Positions 24,401-32,569 of a stretch of DNA of 64,000 nt are shown in pieces. Origin of the DNA: Mytilus edulis (taxonomy: Eukaryota > Mollusca > Bivalvia > Mytilida > Mytilidae). The number at the start of each line of letters is the position of its first letter. Position 1 is the first letter of the stretch. The stretch spans positions 39,702,950-39,766,949 of the forward strand of contig NC_092354.1 of the NCBI RefSeq assembly GCF_963676685.1, in the 5' to 3' direction. The translations under genes and the position numbers were made by a program. Below the pieces are notes generated by a model that was not told the origin of the DNA, did no database searches, and worked only from the letters and a program-made list of their open reading frames with translations.

Positions 24401-25451
24401 AAAATTTTAGTCAGTTTACCACCTCTGTATCGTTAGAGCATATATTTTCCTAGCACCTAAGGCTATAAGTTACCTTTGAAAGTTGAGAAATCGCCTCGTT
24501 CCTACAAAGCGGAAAATTATATATTTTAGAATAAGAACAAAGCAGTTGCATCATTTATCGACCCTCAGAAATTGATTAAATTTGAGTCAACAGTAAAACT
24601 CTAATCAACACTCCTTTCATGATTATTTAATTTGAATTTTGAAGGTTCCATAATACTGTTGTTTGAGTAAACCTTTTTTCTAAAACTACAATTTTTAATT
24701 ACTTGATTAGATTATTGCTAGTTTACACAATTAGCACAAATGGTAAATATTTAAATGAGATATCAATTATGGTGTAACATTCCTTTTACTATTATCTAGT
24801 CATACGTAAAACTGTTGAAGGTTTAAAACCAAAGACACCCGCCCCCAATAAATTAAATGGATAATAATGTTTTTTTGGGGCCTTTACAGCTTGCTGTTCG
24901 GTGTGAGCCAAGGCTTTGTTTTGAGACTGTACCTTGATTTTTAATAGTATACCTTTAAAATCTGTGCCTTGGATAGAACGTTGTCCTATTGGCACTTATA
25001 CCACATCTTCCTTTATCTATAAAATTGTGTGTTCCATTTTGTAAATGTTTCCCCGAGCGAGTACTCACGAATCGCCCGTAAAATCCGACGAGTACTCGAT
25101 TAGCAAATCTTCAATGAGTTGACATCCCTTCTTTATGGAGATAATTGAGATAAATGGCAGTAGAAACTTTATAAACATATTATGTTAAATCAATACCATT
25201 TAAGTTTCTTTATTGTAGGTAGTCGTCTCAGAAAAATGTTGATTCATGTCGGAGAAAACTTAGACACCTCTAACATGGAGCTATGTGGTCAGTTCATTGG
25301 TCCAGCCGTAAGTGGACAGGTCATAGTTACACAGTGTAACACATTACCAAAAGGACAAAAAGTAAAATTAACGAGTGTAAATACCGAACCAAAGGCATTT
25401 CATCTTACTGAAGTTGAAGTGTATGGTGTTGATGGATATTCTTCATATTAA
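18068..25451 (+). CDS. Gene B: secreted modular lectin, PAN + EGF-like + Sushi + fucolectin (FTP) domain
   Basis: Exons 18068-18412, 19506-19593, 20337-20507, 22614-22835 and 25219-25451 join without a break to 352 codons plus a stop. Intron phases are 0, 1, 1, 1 and all borders are GT/AG. Domains: signal peptide (about 1-20), PAN/apple-like (about 48-110), short EGF-like (116-145), Sushi (C146, C175, C189, W195, C201), then an FTP domain (203-350) split across two exons. The F-type lectin motif His-x26-Arg is present (H243, R270). The following Asp is replaced (R-M-H-S-C-C) and the last Arg is shifted by one (R278), so fucose binding is uncertain. F-type lectins bind fucosylated glycans outside the cell and act in mollusc humoral defence; that role is inferred here. 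An ATTAAA signal lies 31 nt past the stop. Confidence 0.8.
19506..19593 (+). CDS. Gene B exon 2: EGF-like module
   Basis: TTCAG acceptor, GTAAGT donor, 88 nt, phases 0 to 1. It encodes an EGF-like stretch with C-x4-C-x5-C and a fourth Cys. Confidence 0.75.
20337..20507 (+). CDS. Gene B exon 3: Sushi/CCP module
   Basis: 171 nt, phase 1 on both sides. Four Cys and the Sushi Trp are present, and N-A-x-L near the start is typical of the domain. It is absent from gene C, where the EGF-like exon would splice directly to the FTP exon. Confidence 0.75.
20892..22436. mobile_element. ~1.5-kb terminal-inverted-repeat element with (GAAAC)n arms
   Basis: The left end 'gtgcctataaagtgcgaaac' (from 20893) mirrors the right end 'gtttcgcactttatatgcac' (22416-22435). 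Just inside are (GAAAC)n at 20909-20971 and the complementary (TTTCG)n at 22313-22420. The interior holds a 43-bp minisatellite and complementary G and C runs (about 21881 and 22067). No transposase is visible, so it would be non-autonomous. It lies in gene B intron 3. Confidence 0.65.
21221..21478. repeat. 43-bp minisatellite, six copies
   Basis: 'aggggtaatatatccgatac' recurs at 21221, 21264, 21307, 21350, 21393 and 21436, exactly 43 bp apart. Because 43 is not a multiple of three, long minus-strand frames are artefacts of the repeat. Confidence 0.95.
22614..22835 (+). CDS. Gene B exon 4: first half of the FTP lectin domain
   Basis: 222 nt, phase 1 to 1, AAG acceptor and GTAAGT donor. It encodes the conserved A-x-V-D-G, F-W-W-V-N-L-G and V-x-S-T-N-R segments of F-type lectins. 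Gene C exon 3 has the same length and about 90% similar residues. Confidence 0.8.
22885..22945. repeat. Short direct repeat 'atccaccaggagcgcata'
   Basis: Two adjacent copies of 'atccaccaggagcgcata' lie about 25 bp apart in gene B intron 4. Confidence 0.6.
23215..23540 (+). repeat. Dispersed mussel-type repeat, family 2, long copy
   Basis: It starts 'atgtgtcaaagagacaacaa' and ends with the block 'cctgacttgggacaggcgca', shared with the 'gatgtggtatgat' family, and 'caaccctccccct'. It lies in gene B intron 4. Confidence 0.7.
24241..25130. mobile_element. Non-autonomous hAT-like element (~0.9 kb)
   Basis: The ends are 'agggatgttaac' on the left and 'gttgacatccct' on the right, with nearby subterminal 'cgagtactcgag' style motifs at both ends. 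Flanks 'ctttatat' and 'ctttatgg' would be an imperfect 8-bp target duplication, the hAT length. No transposase frame is present. It lies in gene B intron 4. Confidence 0.6.
24890..25015 (-). repeat. Fragment of the 'gatgtggtatgat' element inside the hAT-like element
   Basis: 'ttggcacttataccacatct' is the reverse of the family's start. It lies within the hAT-like element, so it was captured by it or inserted later. Confidence 0.55.
25219..25451 (+). CDS. Gene B exon 5: second half of the FTP lectin domain and stop
   Basis: GTAG acceptor, phase 1. It encodes 76 residues after the split Gly, ending in the typical F-type lectin strand L-T-E-V-E-V-Y-G, then seven extra residues and TAA. Gene C ends one residue after Y-G-V. 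Confidence 0.8.
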
Positions 25452-25481
25452 TCGATATACATGTATATATTTTTTTGTTCA

Positions 25482-25487
25482 ATTAAA
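25482..25487 (+). promoter_or_regulatory. Polyadenylation signal ATTAAA of gene B
   Basis: It lies 31 nt after the stop, in 'caattaaagatattcatgat', a context shared with gene C at 60671 and with the pseudo-exon at 25897. Confidence 0.5.
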
Positions 25488-25811
25488 GATATTCATGATA
25501 TATATTAGAATTATCAATCGTGTAGTAATGTTAAAAAGTACAGTTGTGTTCATCTTTAAGGATTTTCGCTTGTTATGTTTTGGAATTTTTGTCAGATTTT
25601 CGGAATCCTCTGGTTTGCAGCATTTGACACCTTTTACATGTATAATTATCAGCCATCTGTAAAAGTCTTATAGAATCTTTGTTATCTTTATATAGTTTTT
25701 TTTAGAACTTTGACCTCTCATTGGAAAAGCTATACAAAATCAAGAGAGAACATTTTCCCGCCAACATTTCAATGGCTAATATCTCGAAAACAAGCACATT
25801 GATTTATATAT

Positions 25812-25945
25812 ACCAACGGCATTTCACCTCACAGAAGTTTAAGTGTATGGTGTGGAGTGAATTCTTTATGATCATAATATATTGTATTTTAGTTTAATTA
25901 AAGATAATCATGATAATGCATTAGACCTTATAGTGATGGTAACAA
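25812..25945 (+). pseudogene. Decayed last exon of an FTP lectin gene
   Basis: It matches the end of the lectin last exon. The frame A-F-H-L-T-E-V is followed by TAA where the genes have a Glu codon, then V-Y-G-V-E and a TGA at gene C's stop position. The similarity continues into the 3' untranslated region, including the ATTAAA. No other lectin exon is nearby, so only the 3' end of a third paralogue survives, about 370 bp after gene B. Confidence 0.7.
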
Positions 25946-26060
25946 GGAGTAAAATTGAGACTGGGAATGGGCAATGAGACAAAGAGCAGACAACAGCCGA
26001 AGGCCACCAATGGGTCGTTAAAATGAACTTAGCAACATAACAATGATGTAAAAAATTAAC
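25945..26060 (+). repeat. Dispersed repeat family 2 fragment
   Basis: 'caaagagcagacaacagccg' followed by 'aaggccaccaatgggtcg'. It resembles 1225-1345 and the reverse copy at 49340-49425. Confidence 0.6.
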
Positions 26061-26690
26061 AAAGGACTAATATCAGTTACTGACATACTAGCTCAATGTA
26101 TCAATTAAACTGATAGAAATATTATGTTTTCGTCATATAAAAATCAAGTACAATCCCTCCCTTTAGGGGTAGTATCATACCATCATACAATATATAAGAA
26201 GACTAATATCCCGTATCTAACCCGTATCTAGTATACAGCTGTGTTCTTCGTTAAAGCGAAAACAACACCATAAACAATTAAAAAAAAGGCCATAGTAAAT
26301 AATGTGATAAACCTCCTATCACTCCTCCTTTTCGATAAAAGAATGATCTGTGTTTTCTAAAAAAAATCAGAATGTCCGATGATCTTGATTTCACTTCGAT
26401 ATTCATATACAATTTAATAAGAACAATTTAGAGTAAAAAGCAGTGGAATTACCAGATTTTAAAATAATAACTAAAATGTTGCACGAAATGATTAAGGGGT
26501 TAGGTTGAATATCATATAGAAATCAATTAAATTCAGTATTTCAAGATATAAGTTTTGAGGCAAGTACAAATGAAATACAAACGGCAAAACTGATGCCATC
26601 CATTTTTGTCACAGCCGAGATATAGGTAGAAAGATTTTGATTTATATGTTTTGCAGACATATTTTCTACCTCACCTTTACAATTTTCACC
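26060..26690. other. Stretch without recognised features
   Basis: AT-rich sequence with no splice-supported frame and no repeat I can name. Confidence 0.4.
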
Positions 26691-26694
26691 TGTA

Positions 26695-27085
26695 AAAGAG
26701 GGACGAAAGATACCAAAGGGACAGTCAAACTCATAAATCTAAAACAAAATGACAACGCCATGGCTTAAAATGAAAAAGACAAACAGACAAACAATAGAAC
26801 ACATGACACAACATAAAAAACCAAAGAATAAACAACACGAACCCCACCAAAAACTAGGGGCGATCTCAGGTGCTCCAGAGGGGTAAGCAGATCCTGCTCT
26901 ACATGTTGCACCCGTCGTGTTGCTCATATAATATTAAATACGGTAGATAGTCTAATCTGGTAAGTCACATTCATGAACGGGAAGGGAATCTTAGTTACGA
27001 CGTAAGGAAATATATCCGATATCAAAATGTATCATTTGTGAAACAGTGATTCCATAACGGTCAACCAACTCGTGATGGCGTCCGT
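26695..27085 (-). mobile_element. 3' end of a retroelement: repeat tail plus reverse-transcriptase C-terminus
   Basis: 'gaaagataccaaagggacag' starts a block that matches 61755-62085. It is followed, read on the minus strand, by the coding tail of the same element (S-W-L-T-V-M-E-S-L-F-H-K, stop near 27032). The constant tail and variable 5' loss fit target-primed retrotransposition. Confidence 0.6.
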
Positions 27086-27290
27086 AATAAAATTAACGGT
27101 ACCAATTTTCTTGCACCAGATGCACATATCGAAAATACATGTCTCTTCAGTGATGCTCGTAGCCGAAATATTTGAAATCCAAAGCGTATATAAAAGATGA
27201 AGAGCTATAATCCAAAAGGTCCAAAAAGTATAGCCAAATCCGTGAAAGGAATCAGAGCTTTGCATGAGGGAGATACATTCCTTAATTTAT
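27086..27290. mobile_element. Short element, 'aaaattaacggtaccaat' family, copy 1
   Basis: It carries 'ttgcaccagatgcacatatc', 'tcttcagtgatgctcg' and 'atccaaaaggtccaaaaagt'. A near-identical copy is at 27435-27640 and a third at 57270-57440. It interrupts the reverse-transcriptase remnant between 27085 and 28060. Confidence 0.75.
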
Positions 27291-27347
27291 AATAATTTCT
27301 AATATTTTGTAACAGCAAATTTTAATAACACAAACAATCCGTATTTT
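27291..27347. repeat. 57-bp direct repeat, left copy
   Basis: 'aataatttctaatattttgt' onwards is repeated essentially exactly at 27999-28055. Confidence 0.85.
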
Positions 27348-27435
27348 CATGCCAGTACCGAAGTACTGGCTACTGGGCTGGTGATACCCTCGGGGACTAA
27401 TAGTCCACCAGCAGAGGCATCGACCCAGTGGTAGT
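27345..27435. repeat. Dispersed repeat 'agtactggctactgggctgg'
   Basis: The block runs to 'gcatcgacccagtggt'. A reverse copy lies at 47440-47520. Non-coding. Confidence 0.6.
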
Positions 27436-27640
27436 TATAAAATTAACGGTACCAATTGTCTTGCACCAGATGCGCATTTCGACAATACATGTCTCTTCAG
27501 TGATGCTCGTGGCCAAAATATTTGAAATCCAAAGCTTATATAAAAGATGAAGAGCTATAATCCAAAAGGTCCAAAAAGTATAGCCAAATCCGTGAAAGGA
27601 ATCAGAGCTTTGCATGAGGGAGATACATTCCTTAATTTAT
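27435..27640. mobile_element. Short element, 'aaaattaacggtaccaat' family, copy 2
   Basis: Nearly identical to 27086-27290, including the following 'gcatgagggagatacattcc', so the flanking sequence was duplicated with it. Confidence 0.75.
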
Positions 27641-27649
27641 AATAATATA

Positions 27650-27794
27650 CAATTACTGTCTTTTGATGAGGTAAATGTGTAGTTTTATTGACTTTTGAAA
27701 AACTGATATTCACTGAGGCCAACGGCCGAAGTGAATATCAGTTTTTCAAAAGTCAATTAAACCACATATTTACCGAAACAAAAGACAGTAATTG
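27650..27794. mobile_element. 145-bp palindromic MITE-like element
   Basis: It starts 'caattactgtctttt' and ends 'aaaagacagtaattg', with arms complementary almost to the centre ('gaggccaacggccga'). It has no frame. It resembles a foldback MITE. Confidence 0.85.
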
Positions 27795-27998
27795 TTTTAT
27801 TTCATATTCCGAGAGAAATGTATATAATGGCAATTATTAACCAAAACCAATTGTACATCAATCGTTTTTTACCAAAATAGTGCAGGTAAAAGCACGCGAC
27901 GTTATGCGCGGTGAATATCCTTTTTTCGCAGGTGAATATGCTTATTTATTCAAAATCCCATTCATATAGAAAAACCTACTAAAGTTTTATCAATATGG

Positions 27999-28055
27999 AA
28001 TAATTTCTAATATTTTGTAACAGCAAATTTTAATAACACAAACAATCCGTATTTT
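27999..28055. repeat. 57-bp direct repeat, right copy
   Basis: See the left copy at 27291. The pair bounds about 650 bp containing two repeats and the 145-bp palindrome. Confidence 0.85.
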
Positions 28056-28210
28056 TAAAATATACGAAGGGATGATTCCAACTTCACCATTTGAAACTCT
28101 TGATTACAATAGCTTCCTTGTGAGCAGCCACCCTCTATCAAGAAAATCATGATAGGAAATGCAAGCACGTTGCTACTTAGAAACGGAAAATTTACATTGG
28201 AAAGACTGTT
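28056..28210 (-). pseudogene. Reverse-transcriptase C-terminal fragment
   Basis: On the minus strand it keeps 'E-F-Q-M-V-K-L' and 'S-S-L-R' as in the longer piece at 62050-62322, with frame breaks. It is the other half of the remnant ending at 27085. Confidence 0.55.
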
Positions 28211-28371
28211 TTTGAGGACTCTCGGCTGTAAAAAAAAGGATAGCAACAAATATGAACCGTAAACACTGAAAAGCTTCATGTGAAGTGTAAATAGGTACAT
28301 GCACCTTCGCCAGAAAATTTTACATCACGTATAACAAAAACTCTTACTTTGACTAATTTGTTATATTTAAT
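28210..28371. repeat. Left part of a ~1.3-kb dispersed element, copy i
   Basis: It has 'aggatagcaacaaatatgaa' and 'gactaatttgttat', the same order as 47750-48010 and 61190-61470. The element resumes at about 30228, so 1.86 kb has been inserted. Confidence 0.6.
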
Positions 28372-28940
28372 ATAAAAAAGAAGATGTGGTATGATTGCCA
28401 ATGAGACAACTATCCACAAAAGACTAAAATGACACAGACATTAACAACTATAGGTCACCGTACGGCCTTCAACAATAAGCAAAGCCCATACCGCATAGTC
28501 AGCTATAAAAGGCCCCGATTAGACAATGTAAAACAATTCAAACGAGAAAACTAACGGCCTTATTTATGTAAAAGAAATGAACGAAAAACAAATATGTAAC
28601 ACATAAACAAACGACAACCATTGAATTACAGGTTTCTGACTTGGGACAGGCACATACATAAATAATGTGGCGGGGTCTAACAGGTTACCGGGATCCCAAC
28701 CCTCCCCCTAACCTGGGACAGTGGTATAACAGTACAAAATAAAAACGAACTATAAAAAATAGTTGAAAAAGGTTTAACTCGTCAGATGGACAAAAATACA
28801 AGTGGACGTGGCCGGGGACTTAAACATTCCGACACAAAAAGACACAATGAACAGATCTGAGAGTACTCGCAGTTATCTGACAGCTAGTTCAAAGCCACTA
28901 ACAACTAATAATAAAATCATGCACCTAAGACCAAACTATC
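28372..28940 (+). repeat. Long copy of the 'gatgtggtatgat' dispersed element
   Basis: Ordered blocks: 'gatgtggtatgattgccaat', 'gtcaccgtacggccttcaac', 'cccataccgcatagtcagct', 'ttctgacttgggacaggcac', 'caaccctccccctaacctgg' and 'acagctagttcaaagccac'. This is the best copy in the window and serves as reference for the others. Non-coding. Confidence 0.8.
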
Positions 28941-29076
28941 AATCCGTACACATCAAAAATCCAATGGATTTAGTGTAAAGACGTAATGAACATGATAAAC
29001 AGCCAGAGAAAGACACGATCTTGTGCAATGTCAAGTTACAGGTATCGACAGATTGTAGATAACATACTAGTAATAT

Positions 29077-30240
29077 TTAGTAAGCTTTTAATCTACTGAT
29101 AACAAAAACAATATGTTTACCAATAAAAACAATATTCAATGATCTTATAACAGTGTTAAATACGTAACCTTTTAGAATAAGTTTATTTAAAGGAGCGACA
29201 AGTAAACATGGATCATTTCTAAATTTCCGGGCACGGTTAACAACATTTACGTAAAAATGAGGATGTGATATTCCGTTTGAAATAAGTTTTCTACATGCAC
29301 AACCAAACTTCAAAACCAAATCTTTATATCTATGGAAAAAATTAGTAAAGGTTGAGAGTAATTTATGGTAATGATATCCCTGGTTTAATAATTTAGCAGT
29401 AATACATATGTTACGTTCGTTAAAATCAAAAACATCACAACAGACACGGACATAGCGAACAAGTTGTAAAATATAAACACCGTAAGATGGTGCCAAAGGA
29501 ACATCGGCATCTAAAAATGGAAAATTAACAATAGGGAACGAAAAATCGTCTCTTTTGTCGTAAATTTTAGTGTGAAGTTTTCCGTTTATAACTGAAATAT
29601 CTAAATCCAGGAAAGTACAGTTATTACCGAATAAATTTGATGTATTTAAAGTAAGTTCCTTAGGGTAAATTTCAGCAGTATATTGAGAATACTCCTGATC
29701 ATTTAATGAAAAAGAAAATGATAACGGTAAGTGTTGTTGAATTTATCAATAAAATGCAATTTCGACGGGTCTTTACTGAGTTTAATCATAAACTGTGACT
29801 CGTAACAGTATAAAAACAAGTCTGCCATTAAAGGGGCACAAATAGTGCCCATGGGGATACCTACAACATGTCGATAAACTTTGTTGCCGAAACGTACATA
29901 AATATTATCCAGGAGAAAATTAACAGCTTCAGTCATCTCATCACACCTCCAGTAAGTATATCTAGCATATTTAACTTTTTCATTAGAGAAGAAGGCTTTA
30001 AATGAGTTACAGCAAATATATTTACATTCAGCTTTACCAAACGACCATTCATTTAGATAGGAAAACTTTTGTTTAATATGATAGTGGGGAAGTGTAGTGT
30101 AAGGAGTAGAAAAACCTAAACTATTAACAGAATCAAAAGGACCATCAAAAGCCCGTAATTTACCTAAAACATCTAAAGAATTTTTCACACTCCAAAAATG
30201 GTTTATACCACTATGTTCATATATTTTATTACAATAGTTA
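29077..30240 (-). pseudogene. Dead reverse transcriptase of a non-LTR or Penelope-like retroelement
   Basis: Two minus-strand frames (30188-29703 and 29496-29077), with coding-like sequence between them, give one reverse-transcriptase-like protein. Recognisable parts are Y-T-T-L-P-H in the fingers, G-I-P-M-G-T-x-C-A-P in the palm, L-F-L-Y-C-Y-E after it, then Y-D-K-R-D-D-F and A-P-S-Y-G-V-Y-I. The catalytic Y-x-D-D expected after N-T-Y-R-Y (about 29728) is missing and the frame shifts there, so it cannot be active. Family placement is uncertain; the G-x-P-M-G-T style recalls Penelope-like enzymes, but no endonuclease domain is seen. Flanking sequence belongs to the 1.3-kb element or to insertions. 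Confidence 0.7.
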
Positions 30241-31300
30241 ACTCTTGTTCTTTAGATGAAAAGTGGCAAAGGGCTCTTAAATTTATAGATATATGTATGC
30301 GAGTAGACTCCCAAGGTTAGGAATATCCCTGTCCATGCACTGAACCTTAAGCCAAGACTAGAGGAAAAAATAAACTTAAATACACGACGTAAATCACAAC
30401 AAAAGCTTGAACCCGTCCTTACAAAACCTACTGCCCTGTAAATGCATTCTGCCTTTTCCAAAGTAAAAGACAAACAAAATTAACCAAAGGTGGATCACCT
30501 TATTTTCTTGCTCGTGTGCATGTCGTCAATATTATCATGCTTGGTTTAAGGAATCGCCGATTGGAAGTAACAATATGTATAGCCTTCCTTCTAAAATGGT
30601 GATTGTTTGTCCCACAAAAATATGTGAGATGAAACTAACTAATCATAGTGCCCTCGCACATCTTATTAAGTGACTCTTTGTAAATGCTTAAAATATGCGC
30701 ATAAGTGGTCAAACGTCTTATCTAATAACTACAAACTAATTACAAAGGGGTTTAAATGCCCCAATTATGCACTGAAGTCATCATACAAACGTTGTAAGTG
30801 TCAAAAATTATTCGAGATTGAATGAGGACAATTAAAGAATTAAAGAAAAATTTAGATGTTATAAATGATACTTCTGAAGTAAGAAAACCTCAATACAAGC
30901 CAGCAATGTATACAACATGTGATAGCAATACTCTGGAGCACCAAATGCTGTTTTAAGTACAGAATTGTATATCTAGTGGTCAAACATTTTTACCAGTCTC
31001 CATTCAGATAAACTCCGATAATAGAATGTCATGTTACTTCCGAGGAAATAAATACATTCATTGTGTAATACTCAACATTTTTGGATTCTCAGAAAATTAG
31101 AAAATTAGAAAAGACAGCATGAAATTAAGTATCCTCCATAACTGGCACCATATATGAAATTTAATAGAATTCTTCTTCAACCTTTAGTGAGTCTGACTCT
31201 GATTAATGCTTTACATCCTGTTTATGGATTTCTTAACTAAATGTCAATAGTCAATACAATGTTATACGCCACTTTGAACAATAACATATTGTGCATTGAA
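30228..31300. repeat. Right part of the ~1.3-kb dispersed element, copy i
   Basis: It matches 48000-49060 in order: 'actcccaaggttaggaatat', 'aatgcattctgcc', 'tgtcaatattatcatgc', 'gcacatcttatta' and 'gttatac' near the end. Non-coding. It may be the untranslated leader of the reverse-transcriptase element. Confidence 0.65.
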
Positions 31301-31305
31301 ATAGT

Positions 31306-31480
31306 TACCAAAGGTACCAGGATTATAAGTCAGTACGCCAGACGCGCGTTTTGTCTAAATAAGACTCATCATTGACGCTCATATCAAAATATTTATAAAG
31401 CCAAACAAGTACAAAGTTAAACAGAAACTGAGGGTCCAAAATTCCAAAAAGTTGTGCCAAATACGGTTAAGGTGATCTAA
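31306..31480 (+). mobile_element. Short interspersed element ('gcgcgtttcgtctac' family)
   Basis: 'cgccagacgcgcgttttgtc' and 'gactcatcattgacgctc', ending 'ccaaatacggttaaggtgat'. Same family as 11550-11733. Confidence 0.75.
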
Positions 31481-31599
31481 CAGTTTATACCATTAGAAAA
31501 CAAATTTCATTTTTATAGGGAATATGTGAGTGTCAAGGTAGCAATCAGATGACATAAATAACCAGCAGGAATTTAGAGGGTAACATCATACATATACAC

Positions 31600-32340
31600 A
31601 TGGAAAAAAGTATTGCAACACCAAATTGAAATTCAAATTATAAAAAAACTTTTGATGTTTTTGGTAAAAAATTTGTTGAAATAGAACTGGTTAAACATTA
31701 TTTAAACATCAACTGAGTTTAAACAATAAATATCGACTCTATCAGTTCTTAGCTGCACATGCAGCTACTGTACTCGTAAACACTAAAACAGATGTTTTTA
31801 TCCCTTTTGTTTTCAACACTTAAAATAACCAAGTTTATAAATGTATGTTATTGAGACCTTGTAATTGGTCATCTACAACTTATAACTGCAGCAAGATGGC
31901 AGATATCCAGCATCAGGGAAGCATGTATGTCGCTGTGATTATTGCACGTATTGTTGGTCATCACCATTCCACTATAAGTCATTTTGGATAAAAAAAAATC
32001 AGGCAATAAACGATGTTAAAGACCTTCCGAGGTCAACAAGACTCCTATAACATCTGCTAGGGAAAATAAAATGTTATGAAGGTTGGTCAGAAGGAAACCC
32101 ATTGCAAACAATACAATCCTAAAAACAGAATGATGGCCATACAGGAGCCTTTAAACAAGAACTGTTCGAGATCTGCTCGTCGCTTCTGGTTATCGTGCGA
32201 TAATACCATTTCGGGGACCCTTGCCTACGAACAGTCGACTTATGGCAGGATCAGAAGACGTTAAGATGCGGTCATCCGTTTGAATGGCGGCTGCGCACAA
32301 AGTACTAATTCTTTGGCGTATAACGATCAACCATGTGGTG
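31600..32340 (+). pseudogene. Decayed Tc1/mariner-like transposon
   Basis: The left end carries 'aagtattgcaacaccaa', a sequence I associate with Tc1/mariner termini. Broken frames downstream recall the transposase N-terminal helix-turn-helix region (I-I-A-R-I-V-G-H-H-H-S-T-I and L-L-V-A-S-G-Y-R-A). Several stops and shifts are present, and no catalytic D-D-E region or right end was identified. Tentative. Confidence 0.45.
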
Positions 32341-32569
32341 AACAATCATCTAAAAATTAATTTTGAAACATCTGACATTGTAAAGTTCGACTACAGTCAA
32401 AGTTGTAAAATGCATTATTTGTACCAAAAAATACTGTTTTTTGTTATAAAGCTCAAAGCCGAATTTTTGCGCACCAAGAATGTATATTAACTAAACAGAT
32501 GAGGACTTATATAACCACAATGAAACTAAAAATATTTTTATATAAAATCTGATTATACTTTAATTTAAG

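Noticed and set aside
28055..28300. 81-codon minus-strand frame beginning M-Y-L-F-T-L
   Set aside because: The start is repeat sequence; only its end overlaps the reverse-transcriptase fragment, which is reported separately.
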